Assembly (NCBI GenBank): GCA_946894095.1
Contig: OX335642.1
Location: 7,079,021-7,143,020 of the forward strand
Source: Incurvaria masculella
Lineage: Eukaryota; Arthropoda; Insecta; Lepidoptera; Incurvariidae
Reading direction: 5' to 3'
Length of the DNA: 64,000 nucleotides
The position numbers and the translations under genes are program-made. Below are positions 42,221 through 55,700 of this stretch, piece by piece (within the stretch, counting starts at the first letter, position 1; the number at the start of each line of letters is the position of its first letter). The notes beneath the pieces were generated by a model, which did not search any database, was not told the origin of the DNA, and saw nothing but the letters and a program-made list of their open reading frames with translations.

Positions 42221-44477
42221 CCCAAGTAACAATTTTTGCGGATAGAGGTTCTGGAACTTGCCAATTGGCATTAAATAGGTTATGTCACTTACCATGTAGT
42301 CAATTTCAAGCATCATTTGTTGCCAAAAGGTTTTAGAACCTAAAGGTTCTAATAATTAGCCACGACAACCTCCTGATGACTTAAGTTCAAGACCAAAAAA
42401 GGCACTTGCCTGATGGCCCTGTTAAGGTTATATTTAAGCCACTTTTTAGCACTGTGGTGCCATTTCATGACCAATTAGAAACCATTTGGCTTTTGACATG
42501 CTTATTTGAGACCAATAAGCTCTAACAACCAGAAAGCACTTTTAAAGACCATTATGTGGCTTATTGGCAAAAAGGCAGAACCCGTCAGAACCTATTTCGG
42601 ACTATTTGGCCCGATTCGTTGCTGTTTGGCCATTATTAAGTCAAAATAGTTAGCGCGAAGTCCAACTAGTTTTTTTTTGTGGCTTCATCGAGTACCAACG
42701 ACTAAGTGTATATCAATGAGTTTAGATTCACTAGACAGATAGGCTATCTATTATGATGACTGAAATGCATTCTCAACTGGAATACAGAAGGTTGCTATTT
42801 CCAGGTAAAATAAATTATAATGTCGACTTTGAAAATAACCTGTGGAAAATTTAAGAAAAAGGCGAAGCGAAATATTTTTTGGATTCTAAAACTATTAAAA
42901 AATTAGTTCAGTTTTACACTTTTTAAGCAATTTCAGCTTGCTTTACAGAGGGTACCTGAGAATAAACTACTTCATTGCCTTTTTTATGTAACCACATTCA
43001 TGGTACTAACCCAACACATTCTTCTTCTTCTTCTTCGAATTCTTGAATAAATAGACCTAAGACCTTCCCTTTATATTATCAGCCCGGGCATACCATGATT
43101 TCAATTATCTAACTTATTTAATGATTTAAATCGTGGTATGTCGGCGAATTTAACTTTTATGAATTGGAAATAGCCTATGATAAAAAGGCTTGTACTACGG
43201 TATAGGAAAACCATACTTTATTGGCGATGGATGGTTTGTAATATTTTATCAGTACGGCGGATAACCTCGTGGTTAGCCTCTTATGCGAGCTTGAGCGAGA
43301 GGGTCGAAACTGAAATACTAAAACAGCCAACAAAAATTCCGATCGCAATGCTGCTATGTAGAATTTCTTAAATCGCTGGTCGGACACAACTTCCTAGTTG
43401 TACAATAGTTGTAAGTGTATACATTTGGCAAATGCGCATGCTTATTGGCCTTAAATAGGCCTCTGGGTTGATAAGCAATGGCTTTTTCAAAACCAACTGG
43501 CCACAATAAATGCTAACTGGCCACAAAAAATGCCTACTTGACTTGAAATGGCAATACTGTGATAAAACCAGCATGCATGATGACCAAGAGGCCATATTTA
43601 AGCATTTTTCGTAGCCTATTGGTTATCTTGATCATCCGCCATTTTTCAATTATGAATTTGGTATTTAAAATCATTTTAATTAAAAAATAAACGGTTAAAA
43701 AATTTATTCCGTTATTGTATTTGACTTGAACGGCTCGAGTTGCACATTTTCATGTGTAATACTTATAAGTTTAGAAAATTTTGTTATTTACGAAACTACT
43801 TATTTTTTATTAAATATTAATAATCTAGGGGGCGCACTTGTTCATAATGCATATAATATAGCATTTCATCGACAAACTTGGCTTCCCAGACAAACTTACG
43901 CGTAGGTGTCCACAACTAGCAATGTTTTACTTACGCCTTGCCACCATGTAACAACCAAGCTTGCATGAGTGTGCCTTGTGAACAAGTTAGCGGCCATCGA
44001 TGGTTGTAACAACCAAAAATACGTGCTAAACGAATTGCTTTCGTGCCGTCGTCGGGTTCTAGCAAAAAAAGATACCCGGTAATAGCAATAAAGTGGTTTT
44101 TATTTGGTCATAAAGAAGCATTCAAGAGCTCCTACATGCCAAACAGATGGCTAACAGGCACATTTTTAGCCCGCGCGGAAGCCAATTGGTCATATTTTAG
44201 CCCGCGCCGGGACTGACAGAACCACGCGCTTGCTAATAGGCCATATTTTAGCCCTCGTCGTGAATATTTACTTGCTAACAGGTCAGGGCTAAATAGTCAT
44301 TAGGAGGTTGTTAGGAGGTTGTCATGGCTGGGCCCTTTTGGTCACCAGGACCTATCCAGGAGGTTGTTTATACCAATATATGCGCTCGTTTGTGCTAATA
44401 GGTTCTGAGGTGTTGAAGTCTTAAATAGCTCCTAGGGCCTTTTTATTGCCAATTCAGAACCAAAATTGCTGCTTGGG
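42221..44477. mobile_element. CCCAAG-ended element, copy in unit 2
   Basis: Copy of 36,149-38,405 made by the tandem duplication, not by a second transposition. Confidence 0.7.
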
Positions 44478-44622
44478 ACAGTCCAACCATAATGCCCAGG
44501 GGCGATTGTACCTACTCCCGCAATGCCCACCGACACATACGTATGCAACTATATTTAAAAAAAAAATATCTTGGAAAAATTGGCGATAACTGGTCTCATA
44601 GTAGGCGCGCTCGATAGGTCAG

Positions 44623-45003
44623 CCTCCAGTGGCCCAGTGGCGCGACACTTCGGCGATCGCTCTCCGAAGTTAAGCAACACTGGGTCCGGTCTGGTCTTGG
44701 ATGGGTGACCATTCGACCGTTGAGAGAGGCTGGCCGTGGTTCGGATTCCACGTTAAACTGTAGGCCCCTTTCCTTACTTACTAGATGGTAGGGTTAATCC
44801 CGCCCGGGTTGGTACCATCGCATTGGATGAATGATGGTCGAAGCGCCAATGAAAATTGTCCGTGTTTTCCATCCAGTTCAATGTAGCCGTGCAATATAAG
44901 GAAGGTCCTGGCATGGCACCTAGTTCCCATGTGGTGTGTTGGGCTAGTACCATGACAGAAGGTGTGGTATTAGCCATCCATGTCCAGTCTAATAAAAAAA
45001 AAC
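44623..45003 (+). mobile_element. 5S-rRNA-derived SINE, copy in unit 2
   Basis: Copy of 38,551-38,931 with the same A and C boxes. Confidence 0.75.
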
Positions 45004-45339
45004 TCGCTTTTTTATCTGAGGATAAAGTATTGCGTCACTGACGCACTTGGCTGCAAAAGTCAAGACACAATAACATTTGCAGGGATTCCACGTAGTCGGT
45101 TGTGCAATTCGTAGTTGCACAAAACCTTGAGAGCGCTGAGCGTGGCGTTAGCGGTTTCGATTAAGAGAATTTAACAATAAATCAAGTTAATTAAATTTAC
45201 ATTATTATTTCAATAAAAAAACAGAGACTTCTCATTTGAATGGGCCTTTGCGCCCAACCGATCGACTAGCCTCTTTAAATGTTTGAAGAATTGAAGAGCC
45301 TGCGAACTAACATTTGCGAGTCTCAGTTCGAATTATTCC

Positions 45340-45895
45340 GGGAGGTCACGACATTTTTGGTCACGATTAGGTAAATGGCTGAATCTGGGTTCACATGTTA
45401 GAGACCAACCCTCTGATGCTAAATATGTCGGTCTGCCCGTGCCAAGTGGTTGCGTTTTCTAGATTGGCTATATAAAATAGATGCTGGTATGTACCTGCTG
45501 ATGAATATACTGATTATCTGGAAACATTGATACCTATTAATTTAACCAGACGGTTACTTAATTAAATACTTAAATATACCTAAAGTTATATATGTAACCT
45601 AAATCGCCTATAACTACTAAATTCAACCAAAGATTTGTTCAGTTTTTGTATTGCTAAGCAAGTATGTATTGATACTTTCATGCTTCGTCATTTGCATCCA
45701 TTTACCTTATCATATGTATTTTTTGTCACCATAACTACTTTTTCAGTCGCCTTATCTACGTAACGCAACCACTTGGAACAGGCAGACTGACCCATTTAGC
45801 TTCAGAGGGTTGTACTTTATCCCGTGAACCCAGTTTCAGCCATTTACGTTATCGTTACCATTTTTGTCGCGACCTCCTAGTCTAAATTGACAGCT
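45340..45895. mobile_element. Element with about 135-bp inverted repeats
   Basis: 45,340-45,475 (GGAGGTCACGACATTTTTGG, ATGGCTGAATCTGGGTTCAC, CCAAGTGGTTGCGTT) is mirrored by 45,757-45,893 (AACGCAACCACTTGG, GTGAACCCAGTTTCAGCCAT). The AT-rich centre has no coding signal. The outer limits may lie further out. Confidence 0.65.
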
Positions 45896-46169
45896 TACGC
45901 ATCGTCGCTGACAATAAGTTGACGTTGCCGTTTACGCAGATTCCGCGTTTTCATAGAAATCGGTAGTTCGAGTTTTATTTTAGCCGGTTGAAGAAAGTTA
46001 GACCACAGAAAAAGTAATAAAACTTGCATGGATTTGATGATTTTACCTAAATTCGTAGTTCCGTAAACGCCAATTTATGCGAGAAATCCGACTACCTAAT
46101 GGATATAGGTTTTCAGGGGCTCGTACCTTAGTCGAGCAGGGACTGGCCTTGCATACCTCTATACCTATA

Positions 46170-46410
46170 TGTCTAGGTTAAAATCACCTCTCATTCGCGC
46201 ACCACTTTCTTTCTCTTTCTGCTTTTATTTGGTGCATTTCGTCACGAATGCGAGTTGTTCCATGGTTCGGAATCCATGTAAAACCGTTATGTTTTCGATC
46301 CAGTTCAATGTAGCCGTTCTCATAAAGGGAATGTCCTGACATGGCACCTAATTCCTTCGTGGATTCGGGGTGTTCATCAAGACTGTGGTTGTGGTATTAG
46401 TCATCAAAAT
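46170..46410 (+). mobile_element. SINE copy (body of the 5S/tRNA family)
   Basis: GCACCACTTTCTTTCTCTTTC, GTTCCATGGTTCGGAATCCA, then CCAGTTCAATGTAGCCGT and the GGTATTAG tail seen at 50,100-50,300 and 38,690-38,920. Confidence 0.55.
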
Positions 46411-46752
46411 ATGTGTTATATAGGGATAAGAGTGGTTTATGTTTCCTCTGAGGATAAGAGGGATGGAAGTTCCACAAAGCAATCTATATGGGTGGCTACA
46501 GTATTCTATCACCGGCCTAATATGGTGATTTGTAAGGAATACGTTGCTGAATCGGTGAAAATAACATTTTGAAACGGTATAGGCTTTTTCGGCCTCGAAA
46601 TCAATAACATGAAATGAACGAACGAAGTACCTCACACAAATGCTTTAATTACTACAAGGGTCATGGTAACTTCTAAGAGTTGACGAAGCTTTACTTCTCC
46701 GCCTATTACAACGTATTCAACAGAACAATAAAACATTTTTTCTATTTTTCTT

Positions 46753-46758
46753 TTTATT
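46753..46758 (-). promoter_or_regulatory. Poly(A) signal AATAAA of gene D
   Basis: Overlaps the stop codon, as in gene A. Confidence 0.5.
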
Positions 46759-49700
46759 ACTCAAATAACAACGATAGGTAACAGTGTAAAAGCCAATCGG
46801 GAATCACTTGATTTTCGCAATTTAAAATATTTTGTATCCATTCCAAATACTGAACAACAGATATAAACGCGGAAGGCACGCCAGTCTGGCAATAACGTCC
46901 GTCTTTTCCGAAATGGTAGATAGCGACTGCCGTCCACCCGTGAGCTGTCCTGGTGAGCAGCGGCGAGCTAAAGTCACCTTCGCACGCATCGCTCTCTGTG
47001 TCGCCTGCGCAGATGTAGGCAGTGCTGGTGGTGTTGGGCGTATTCGGCTGAAACAGAAGAATGACATACGGGTTGAGTATAGATGCCACTATGGTAGATA
47101 GATAGCGACTGCCGTCCACCCGTGGGTTGTTCTGGTGAGCACCGACGAGCTAAGGTCACCTTCGCACGCATCGCTCTCTGTGTCGCCTGCGTAGATGTAG
47201 GCAGTGCTGGTGGTGTTGGGCGTATTCGGCTGAAACAGAAGAATGACATACGGGTTGAGTATATAGATGCCACTTTGGTAGATAGATAGCGACTGCCGTC
47301 CACCCGTGAGCTGTCCTGGTGAGCAGCGGCGAGCTAAGGTCACCTTCGCACGCATCGCTCTCTGTGTTGCCTGCGCACATGTAGGCAGTGCTGGTGGTGT
47401 TGGGCGTATTCGGCTGAAACAGAAGAATGACATACGGGTTGAGTATACAGATGCCACTATGGTAGATAGATAGCGACTGCCGTCCACCCGTGGGTTGTTT
47501 TGGTGAGCAGCGGCGAGCTAAGGTCACCTTCGCACGCATCGCTCTCTGGGTCGCCTGCGTAGATGTAGGCAGTGCTGGTGGTGTTGGGCGTATTCGGCTG
47601 AAACAGAAGAATGACATACGGGTTTAGTATAGATGCCACTATGGTAGATAGATAGCGACTGCCGTCCACCCGTGGGTTGTTCTGGTGAGCACCGACGAGC
47701 TAAGGTCACCTTCGCACGCATCGCTCTCTGTGTCGCCTGCGTAGATGTAGGCAGTGCTGGTGGTGTTGGGCGTATTCGGCTGAAACAGAAGAATGACATA
47801 CGGGTTGAGTATAGATGCCACTATGGTAGATAGATAGCGACTGCCGTCCACCCGTGGGTTGTTCTGGTGAGCAGCGACGAGCTAAGGTCACCTTCGCACG
47901 CATCGCTCTTTGTGTCACCTGCGTAGATATAGGCAGTGCTGGTGGTGTTGGGCATATTCGGCTGAAACAGAAGAATGACATACGGGTTGAGTATACAGAT
48001 GCCACTATGGTAGATAGATAGCGACTGCCGTCCACCCGTGGGTTGTTCTGGTGAGCAGCGGCGAGCTAAGGTCACCTTCGCACGCATCGCTCTCTGTGTC
48101 GCCTGCGCAGATGTAGGCAGTGCTGGTGGTGTTGGGCGTATTCGGCTGAAACAGAAGAATGACATACGGGTTGAGTATAGATGCCACTATGGTAGATAGA
48201 TAGCGACTGCCGTCCACCCGTGGGTTGTTCTGGTGAGCACCGACGAGCTAAGGTCACCTTCGCACGCATCGCTCTCTGTGTCGCCTGCGTAGATGTAGGC
48301 AGTGCTGGTGGTGTTGGGCGTTTTCGGCTGAAACAGAAGAATGACATACGGGTTGAGTATAGATGCCACTATGGTAGATAGATAGCGACTGCCGTCCACC
48401 CGTGGGTTGTTCTGGTGAGCAGCGACGAGCTAAGGTCACCTTCGCACGCATCGCTCTTTGTGTCGCCTGCGTAGATATAGGCAGTGCTGGTGGTGTTGGG
48501 CATATTCGGCTGAAACAGAAGAATGACATACGGGTTGAGTATACAGATGCCACTATGGTAGATAGATAGCGACTGCCGTCCACCCGTGGGTTGTTTTGGT
48601 GAGCAGCGGCGAGCTAAGGTCACCTTCGCACGCATCACTCTCTGTGTCGCCTGCGCAGATGTAGGCAGTGCTGGTGGTGTTGGGCGTATTCGGCTGAAAC
48701 AGAAGAATGACATACGGGTTGAGTATAGATGCCACTATGGTAGATAGATAGCGACTGCCGTCCACCCGTGGGTTGTTCTGGTGAGCACCGACGAGCTAAG
48801 GTCACCTTCGCACGCATCGCTCTCTGTGTCGCCTGCGTAGATGTAGGCAGTGCTGGTGGTGTTGGGCGTATTCGGCTGAAACAGAAGAATGACATACGGG
48901 TTGAGTATATAGATGCCACTTTGGTAGATAGATAGCGACTGCCGTCCACCCGTGAGCTGTCCTGGTGAGCAGCGGCGAGCTAAGGTCACCTTCGCACGCA
49001 TCGCTCTCTGTGTTGCCTGCGCAGATGTAGGCAGTGCTGGTGGTGTTGGGCGTATTCGGCTGAAACAGAAGAATGACATACGGGTTGAGTATAGATGCCA
49101 CTATGGTAGATAGATAGCGACTGCCGTCCACCCGTGGGTTGTTCTGGTGAGCAGCGACGAGCTAAGGTCACCTTCGCACGCATCGCTCTTTGTGTCGCCT
49201 GCGTAGATATAGGCAGTGCTGGTGGTGTTGGGCATATTCGGCTGAAACAGAAGAATGACATACGGGTTGAGTATACAGATGCCACTATGGTAGATAGATA
49301 GCGACTGCCGTCCACCCGTGGGTTGTTTTGGTGAGCAGCGGCGAGCTAAGGTCACCTTCGCACGCATCGCTCTCTGTGTCGCCTGCGCAGATGTAGGCAG
49401 TGCTGGTGGTGTTGGGCATATTCGGCTGAAACAGAAGAATGACATACGGGTTGAGTATAGATGCCACTATGGTAGATAGATAGCGACTGCCGTCCACCCG
49501 TGGGTTGTTCTGGTGAGCAGCGACGAGCTAAGGTCACCTTCGCACGCATCGCTCTTTGTGTCGCCTGCGTAGATATAGGCAGTGCTGGTGGTGTTGGGCA
49601 TATTCGGCTGAAACAGAAGAATGACATACGGGTTGAGTATACAGATGCCACTATGGTAGATAGATAGCGACTGCCGTCCACCCGTGGGTTGTTTTGGTGA

Positions 49701-52700
49701 GCAGCGGCGAGCTAAGGTCACCTTCGCACGCATCGCTCTCTGTGTCGCCTGCGCAGATGTAGGCAGTGCTGGTGGTGTTGGGCATATTCGGCTGAAACAG
49801 AAGAATGACATACGGGTTGAGTATAGATGCCACTAAGGTAGATAGATAGCGACTGCCGTCCACCCGTGGGTTGTTCTGGTGAGCAGCGGCGAGCTAAGGT
49901 CACCTTCGTTCGCATCGCTCTCTGTGTTGCCTGCGCAAATTTAGGCAGTGCTGGTCATGGTGTTGGTTTTCGTCGACTGAAGTAAACCAAATAATGGCAT
50001 ACGGGTTGACTTGCCTTTCATGCGAGAGGTCTGGATTCCAATCTTCCGGTCATGCACCACTTTATTTTTCTTTCTGAGTAAGATGTGTGCATTTCGTTAC
50101 GGATGCAAGCTGTTCCATGGTTCGGAATCCATTAAAACTGTAGTACAACCGCAATTGATGAAACTATGGTTGAAGGGGCAATGAAAAATTGTCCGTAATT
50201 TGTATCCAGTTCAATGGAGCCGTGCTCATAAAGGGAAGGTCCTGGCTGACCTAATTCCTTCGGGAATGTGTTGTATTGAAATTTGAGTGATTAGCCATCC
50301 ATGTCAGGTTCCATATAAAAAAAAACAAATCTACGCCCCGCTCGGGTCAATGTCGTTTCGGACTGATATTGGGCTAAATTATATGCTGGATAAATAGTAA
50401 CCCAAAGAGCTGATCCAAAAGGCTATTCGTAGTAGTTATTTTACGAACAGATTAAACAAAGTATCTACCTACGAAATTTTATCATAAGCATGATTGAATA
50501 AGAAAACATCCAGATATGACCAGTCATATAAATTCAATGGTTAAAATAAAATATGTCATTGTCAATGGTCAAAAACAAATATACACATTGGGACCGATTT
50601 CTTTAAAGTTTTTTTAAAAGCATTTGCCGCCGGGCGATCCTGCACTGGCACTACTTCATTGCCATGGATGGAAAACACGGGCATTTGTTATTGCTGCGTC
50701 GACCATCTTTCACTCAGTGATACGTACCAACTCAGGCGGGATTAACCTTATCACCTACTTCGTAAAAAGAGAAACTATATTTTTATGTGGAATCCGGACC
50801 ACAGCCAGCCTCAACATCGAAAACGGTCACCCATCCAAAACCCGACCGCGCCCATAGATTCTATACGTAGACCCAATCCGCAAATTAATTGAGTGAGTAG
50901 TTCGCAAGTTATGAGCCTTTAACCCCACCGGTCACCCTTCTCGTAATTTCGAGTGATGTACGGTCGTTTCCTATCAACTGTTAAGAGAAGGAATTCATAT
51001 GTCCCTTTTACTTTCCGTTCGACGTCAGCATGACAGAAAGACATATTAAATTTGTCTCTGTTTCCGGTGACGAAACGTCCGTCCTCCGCTAATATCCATG
51101 CTACATGCGGGAACAGTTCACTTATTGTGTTGCACACTCACGCCTCTGATAAGTTAGCCTGATGCTATATAGCTAAGTAATGCGCAGATTTAGGCTAAAC
51201 TTAGATACAAACCGCATCTAAATCTGGTAATTGGTTCTCAAGTTAAAAGCATTTCATATTACTGGTCACCTCTCTGTTAATTTAGCGTGATGCTTAGTAG
51301 CCCTAAAATTGGCGAAAAAAATCGAGCCACACGTAGGTACAATTATGTAGCATCAATATTGGATGAGCCATTTAAATTGTCATCCTCTGTATCACCCCCT
51401 TAATTTCATTCATTTTTTCAACACGGCAGGGTTTTCGCCCCGTGAAAGTTCGAAAGCCCATGGGCACAACATCTTTATAAATTGTAGCCTATGTGTTATT
51501 CTGATGTATAAGCTATATTGTTGTAAAGTTTCATTAAAATCCATTCAGCAGTTTTTACGTGAAAGAGTAACAAACATACATACATACAAACTTTCGCGTT
51601 TATAATATTAGTAGCATTTGGGTTTGTCGCTGTGACGCTACACAAGTACCCCATCCTTATCACTTTCATACTCCTATACAGCTTTACCCATAGACCTGTC
51701 TCACGTAGCATCTATAGGGCAGCGAATGAGTTGAATTCGAATTTCGACGCTGAGTAACCGAAATGCTATCGTCGCCAACGGTCTCGCTCGCGTTCCGCAT
51801 CGCTATACCTATCTACAAAAATACCATCAAATGTGACTTCTGGTGCACGTTCGCTTCACCTCGTCTCCAGTTCATCCAAGGACAATTCGTGTGTGGTGGC
51901 CACCTTCCTACTGGGACAGTTCCGGATCCAGCAGAACCTCCTGAACTTCTTGGCTACAAGGTGAGTCCTACCATTGTCCTTCCTCTCAAACCTTGGAGTA
52001 GCTGTCACCGCAATAAACTTGTAACCCTATAAGCATGAAAATAAATAGATTTAGGAAGAAGTAAAGAATTTATAAACCTGCGACCTAATCCGCGCCATCA
52101 GTAGCCGTGCTCGTAAAGGGAAGGTCCTGGCTGACCTAATTCCTTCGGGAATGTGGTGTATTGGGCCGGAAGTTGTGTGGTATTAGCCATCCATGTTAAA
52201 AAGTCCATTAAAAAAACCAAGTCTACGCAAATAATCGACGTAATTATATAATATTTTATGGGCCGAAAATAGTTTCGTTCTTGTGCCGAGCGGGACCGGG
52301 TACCGCAGCTAGTCAGCAATAAATTAACGAAGTCTTACCCAATTCGTTTTTAAATCTTCTTCGCAAACTACTGTGGAGTTCCTCTTCAGCAAGGAGACGT
52401 ATTTTTTTCCTTTCGCTTCTGGATGTGCTGGATTTTTTCCTGCAAATATAACAATAATTTATAATAGCCATGACATCACATATCTATGGGGAGCCGTCAT
52501 GTGAAGAGTAAAAGAAAAATTGCTAGCGATTATCGATAACCATTAATTTCAGCAGTTTTTTTAAATTAAATTGTATGTCAACCGTACCATGTTTTTTTAC
52601 CCTACAGGTTTAAGTTTTTTAGGGATCCGTTCACTTCGCTGTCCGTCTTTCTGACTGTTATCTTATGTTGAAATTAATAATAAATTCTTAAGTCCTTGCA

Positions 52701-55700
52701 GCAATACGGCTATTTTTTTGCGCATATTTGCTGCCCACGAGTTACTGGAAAACGTCTTACTGTAGTTGATTCGCTTACGAATTCGGGACGCGCAGCATAG
52801 AATGTTCGTTGCACTAAATAGCGTACTGTGAAGTTTTTTGTGTTTTTACTTATCGTTGGAACTCAAGATAAGCAGTAAGCGAATTCGTTAGCGAACTCAC
52901 TCACCACCGCTGTCGCAAATTAATTTCGGTTGCTACTCCCAGATCTCGATCTAATGCTGAGATTCATAGACCTTACTCGTGCTTGGCTTAGCCAAAGTAT
53001 TGCTTCCGACTGTCAAATTTGGAATTCTTTCCATACATTTTATGTCAAAACTGACAGTTGGAAGGCATACTTCGGGTAGTACAAGTGAGCTTTATGAATC
53101 TCAGCATAAGACTTTGAATATAATTAATCTGTTAACATGTTAACATAACTGTTTACATGCTCAAAATATTGTGCTTTAGTTAGTACGCGGTATACATGTA
53201 CATACTTTAGTGCGCGTATTATTGCTGGATTTTTTTATCGTTAGTACCGTGCTAATCTCGTACTAAGTTTTGACAGGTTTTTTTCTGAATACGACTGTTA
53301 ATGTTTTAATAGGTTTTTTGTAATTTTGGATTCTAAAACATATTGTCGAAAACTACGTCGATATTTTTATTGTTTTAATATATCTTTCATATTGGAAAAA
53401 TTGGCTATCAAAATATTGGAAAATATAAAAAGATACGGTAATAAAATGTAGCTTTAAAAAAACATAAGAAAATATAAAACGTATAAAACATATAAAAACG
53501 TTTCCCACGCTAGGGCCTGGAAGACGAATTCTTTAGTTTAATGGCAGTCGCCGTGCAAAATTGTTTCTTGGCCAATGGACAAAGAATGCATTTCTTAAAA
53601 TTCCGCTGCCTTCACGACAGTCTTAATAACTTGGTCCATAACATATTCAAAGCGTTATTAACCCGGTACGCATGTGAACACAAAACTGAACTCTGTCCTC
53701 ACCAATATTAAATGACACGAAGTAGTACTGATCAGCGTCGTAGTTCTGGTCCATGGCCGGTAGACACACTGGCGAAACCCGATCTGCAAACGTGAACAAA
53801 TCATATACCACTCCATATACCATATTGCTTTTTATCATCTCCATGGTACCTTATAAATACCGACATCGCTTTATCTAAAACAAATCCTTTAATAAAAAAA
53901 AAACATCCTGAAATATATTTTCAACCGACTGCAAAAAATGAGGAGGTTCTCCATTCGTCTGCATGTTTTTTGTCTACATGCACACTCGATATCTCCGCAA
54001 ATTGTCAACCGATTTGAATAGTTATTTTTTCATCAGTAGGGTATATGTCAGGGGTGGTCCTTTCATAAACTTAATACCATTCCTAAAGGTGGGACATATT
54101 AAAAGGAGTGAAAAAATAACAGTTTTAAAAAGCACTGAACCGACTCTAAGCACCCTGGAGTACAAGGCGGTACAAAAGCACACGCGAAAATGTAAAATGG
54201 ACCCCTTCTGTGCTTTTGTACTGCCTTCTACTACAGGGTGCTTGGAGTCGGTTTAATGTTTATAAAACTAGTTTTTTTTTTCATAAAAAACTATTTCATC
54301 ATCATAAAACTGAAAAACCGGCCAAGTGCGAGTCGGACTCGCACACGAAGGGTTCCGTACCATCGTAAAAGATTTAATAAAAAAAAAATCAGGTTTTTTG
54401 TATAGAAGCCCCTTTAATTTTAATTATTTTTTAATTTTGCCTATTTGTTGTTAGAGCGGCAAAATAAATACACACTCTGTAAAAATGTCAGCTGTCTATC
54501 TGTTACGGTTACTGAGATACAGCCCTGTGACGCACGGACGGACGGACGGACGGACGGCCAGCGGAGGCTTAGTAATAGGGTTCCGTTTTCACCCTTTGGG
54601 TACGGAACCTTAAAAACACAGTTTCGAAACCAACTCTTCAAATTAAGGCACCATCAAGAATTTCCTGCCATTCACTCCCTCCAAATCACAGAAATCCGTG
54701 CAGAAAATAATTGATTGGCAAAATATTTTCCCACATTACTAATACAAAATTAGAAACTGCTTAAAACATTGCTTTTCCATTGCAATTCATTTATGATTAC
54801 ATTGAAACTAAGAAAAGTAAGATTACTCAGAAACACCCATCGACGTACCAGAGCAAGTTTTAGATTATATCGATGAAAAGAGTCGCCTGCAGGTCTATTT
54901 CTGGAATTCAGTAATCAGGAATCAGGAATCCGGAGTCTAGAAAACCGCTTTTTTAGCGGTTTTCAATCAAGGTTTTCCGTAGAAAAACTTGCTTTGAAAA
55001 TCGCTATAAAAGCGATTTTTAGAATCAGGATTCCTGATTGCTGATTACTGTATGCCAGGAATAGACCTGCTGGAGTGGTGTCGCTTTAATTCACGTATGT
55101 AAATAACGTACCGTTGTACTGCACAGGCTGCTTCAATCTTAGTATGGCGATATCATGGTACGTTGGGCTCGAGTGCTCCCTAATCCGCCCTGGGTAATAA
55201 ACTATTATGTCCACGGTGTAGTTGAAGGCAGACGCGGTATTTTTTATGTCCACGGCGCCGAATTGAACAAACCTGCCGAAAAAATTCGAAACATTGTTAT
55301 GTAATTACTCGTTCACCGTCGAAAAAGTCGTGCGGAAACAAACGATATTAAAATGTCGATTGCTACAAAAAATAAAAAATGAACTTTAAAGAGGCAACTT
55401 TTTCCGATGTTTATTAGCCAATATTTTCCAATCTAAAAAGTATTAAATATTAAAAAATAGTACTGAAAAATTTCCATTCAGTTCAATATATCCGTGATCA
55501 TTCCTGGCATGGCACCTAATTTATTTGAGAATGCGGTGTGTTGGTCTACTATATCATGACGAATACTTTCGAAATATTTTCGCCATGCGAGATGTGTTTT
55601 GGCAATGTAAATGTATAATAATATTTACGTTTCACAGGATAACCAATTTCCGAACAGATAATGCAGATGTAAATTACCTAACACAATTCATGTAGCAATG

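Larger units (their letters stand above)
39086..45157. repeat. 6,072-bp tandem duplication, unit 2
   Basis: Second copy. After it, unique sequence resumes with CGATTAAGAGAATTTAAC. Contains C2 exons 1-4, the LINE tail, the CCCAAG element and the 5S SINE. Confidence 0.95.
46640..53528. repeat. Segmental duplication, copy 2 (3' part of gene D; partner 657-5,993)
   Basis: See copy 1. Copy 2 has a longer cassette array (17 vs 9 acceptors) and extra SINEs at 50,000-51,200, while copy 1 has the ATCC-repeat element at 2,700-3,600. Confidence 0.85.

Noticed and set aside
46930..50005. Regular repeat array considered as a CRISPR or a satellite
   Set aside because: No spacer/repeat pattern, an eukaryotic context, and the unit is recognisably intron end plus exon of the adjacent gene.
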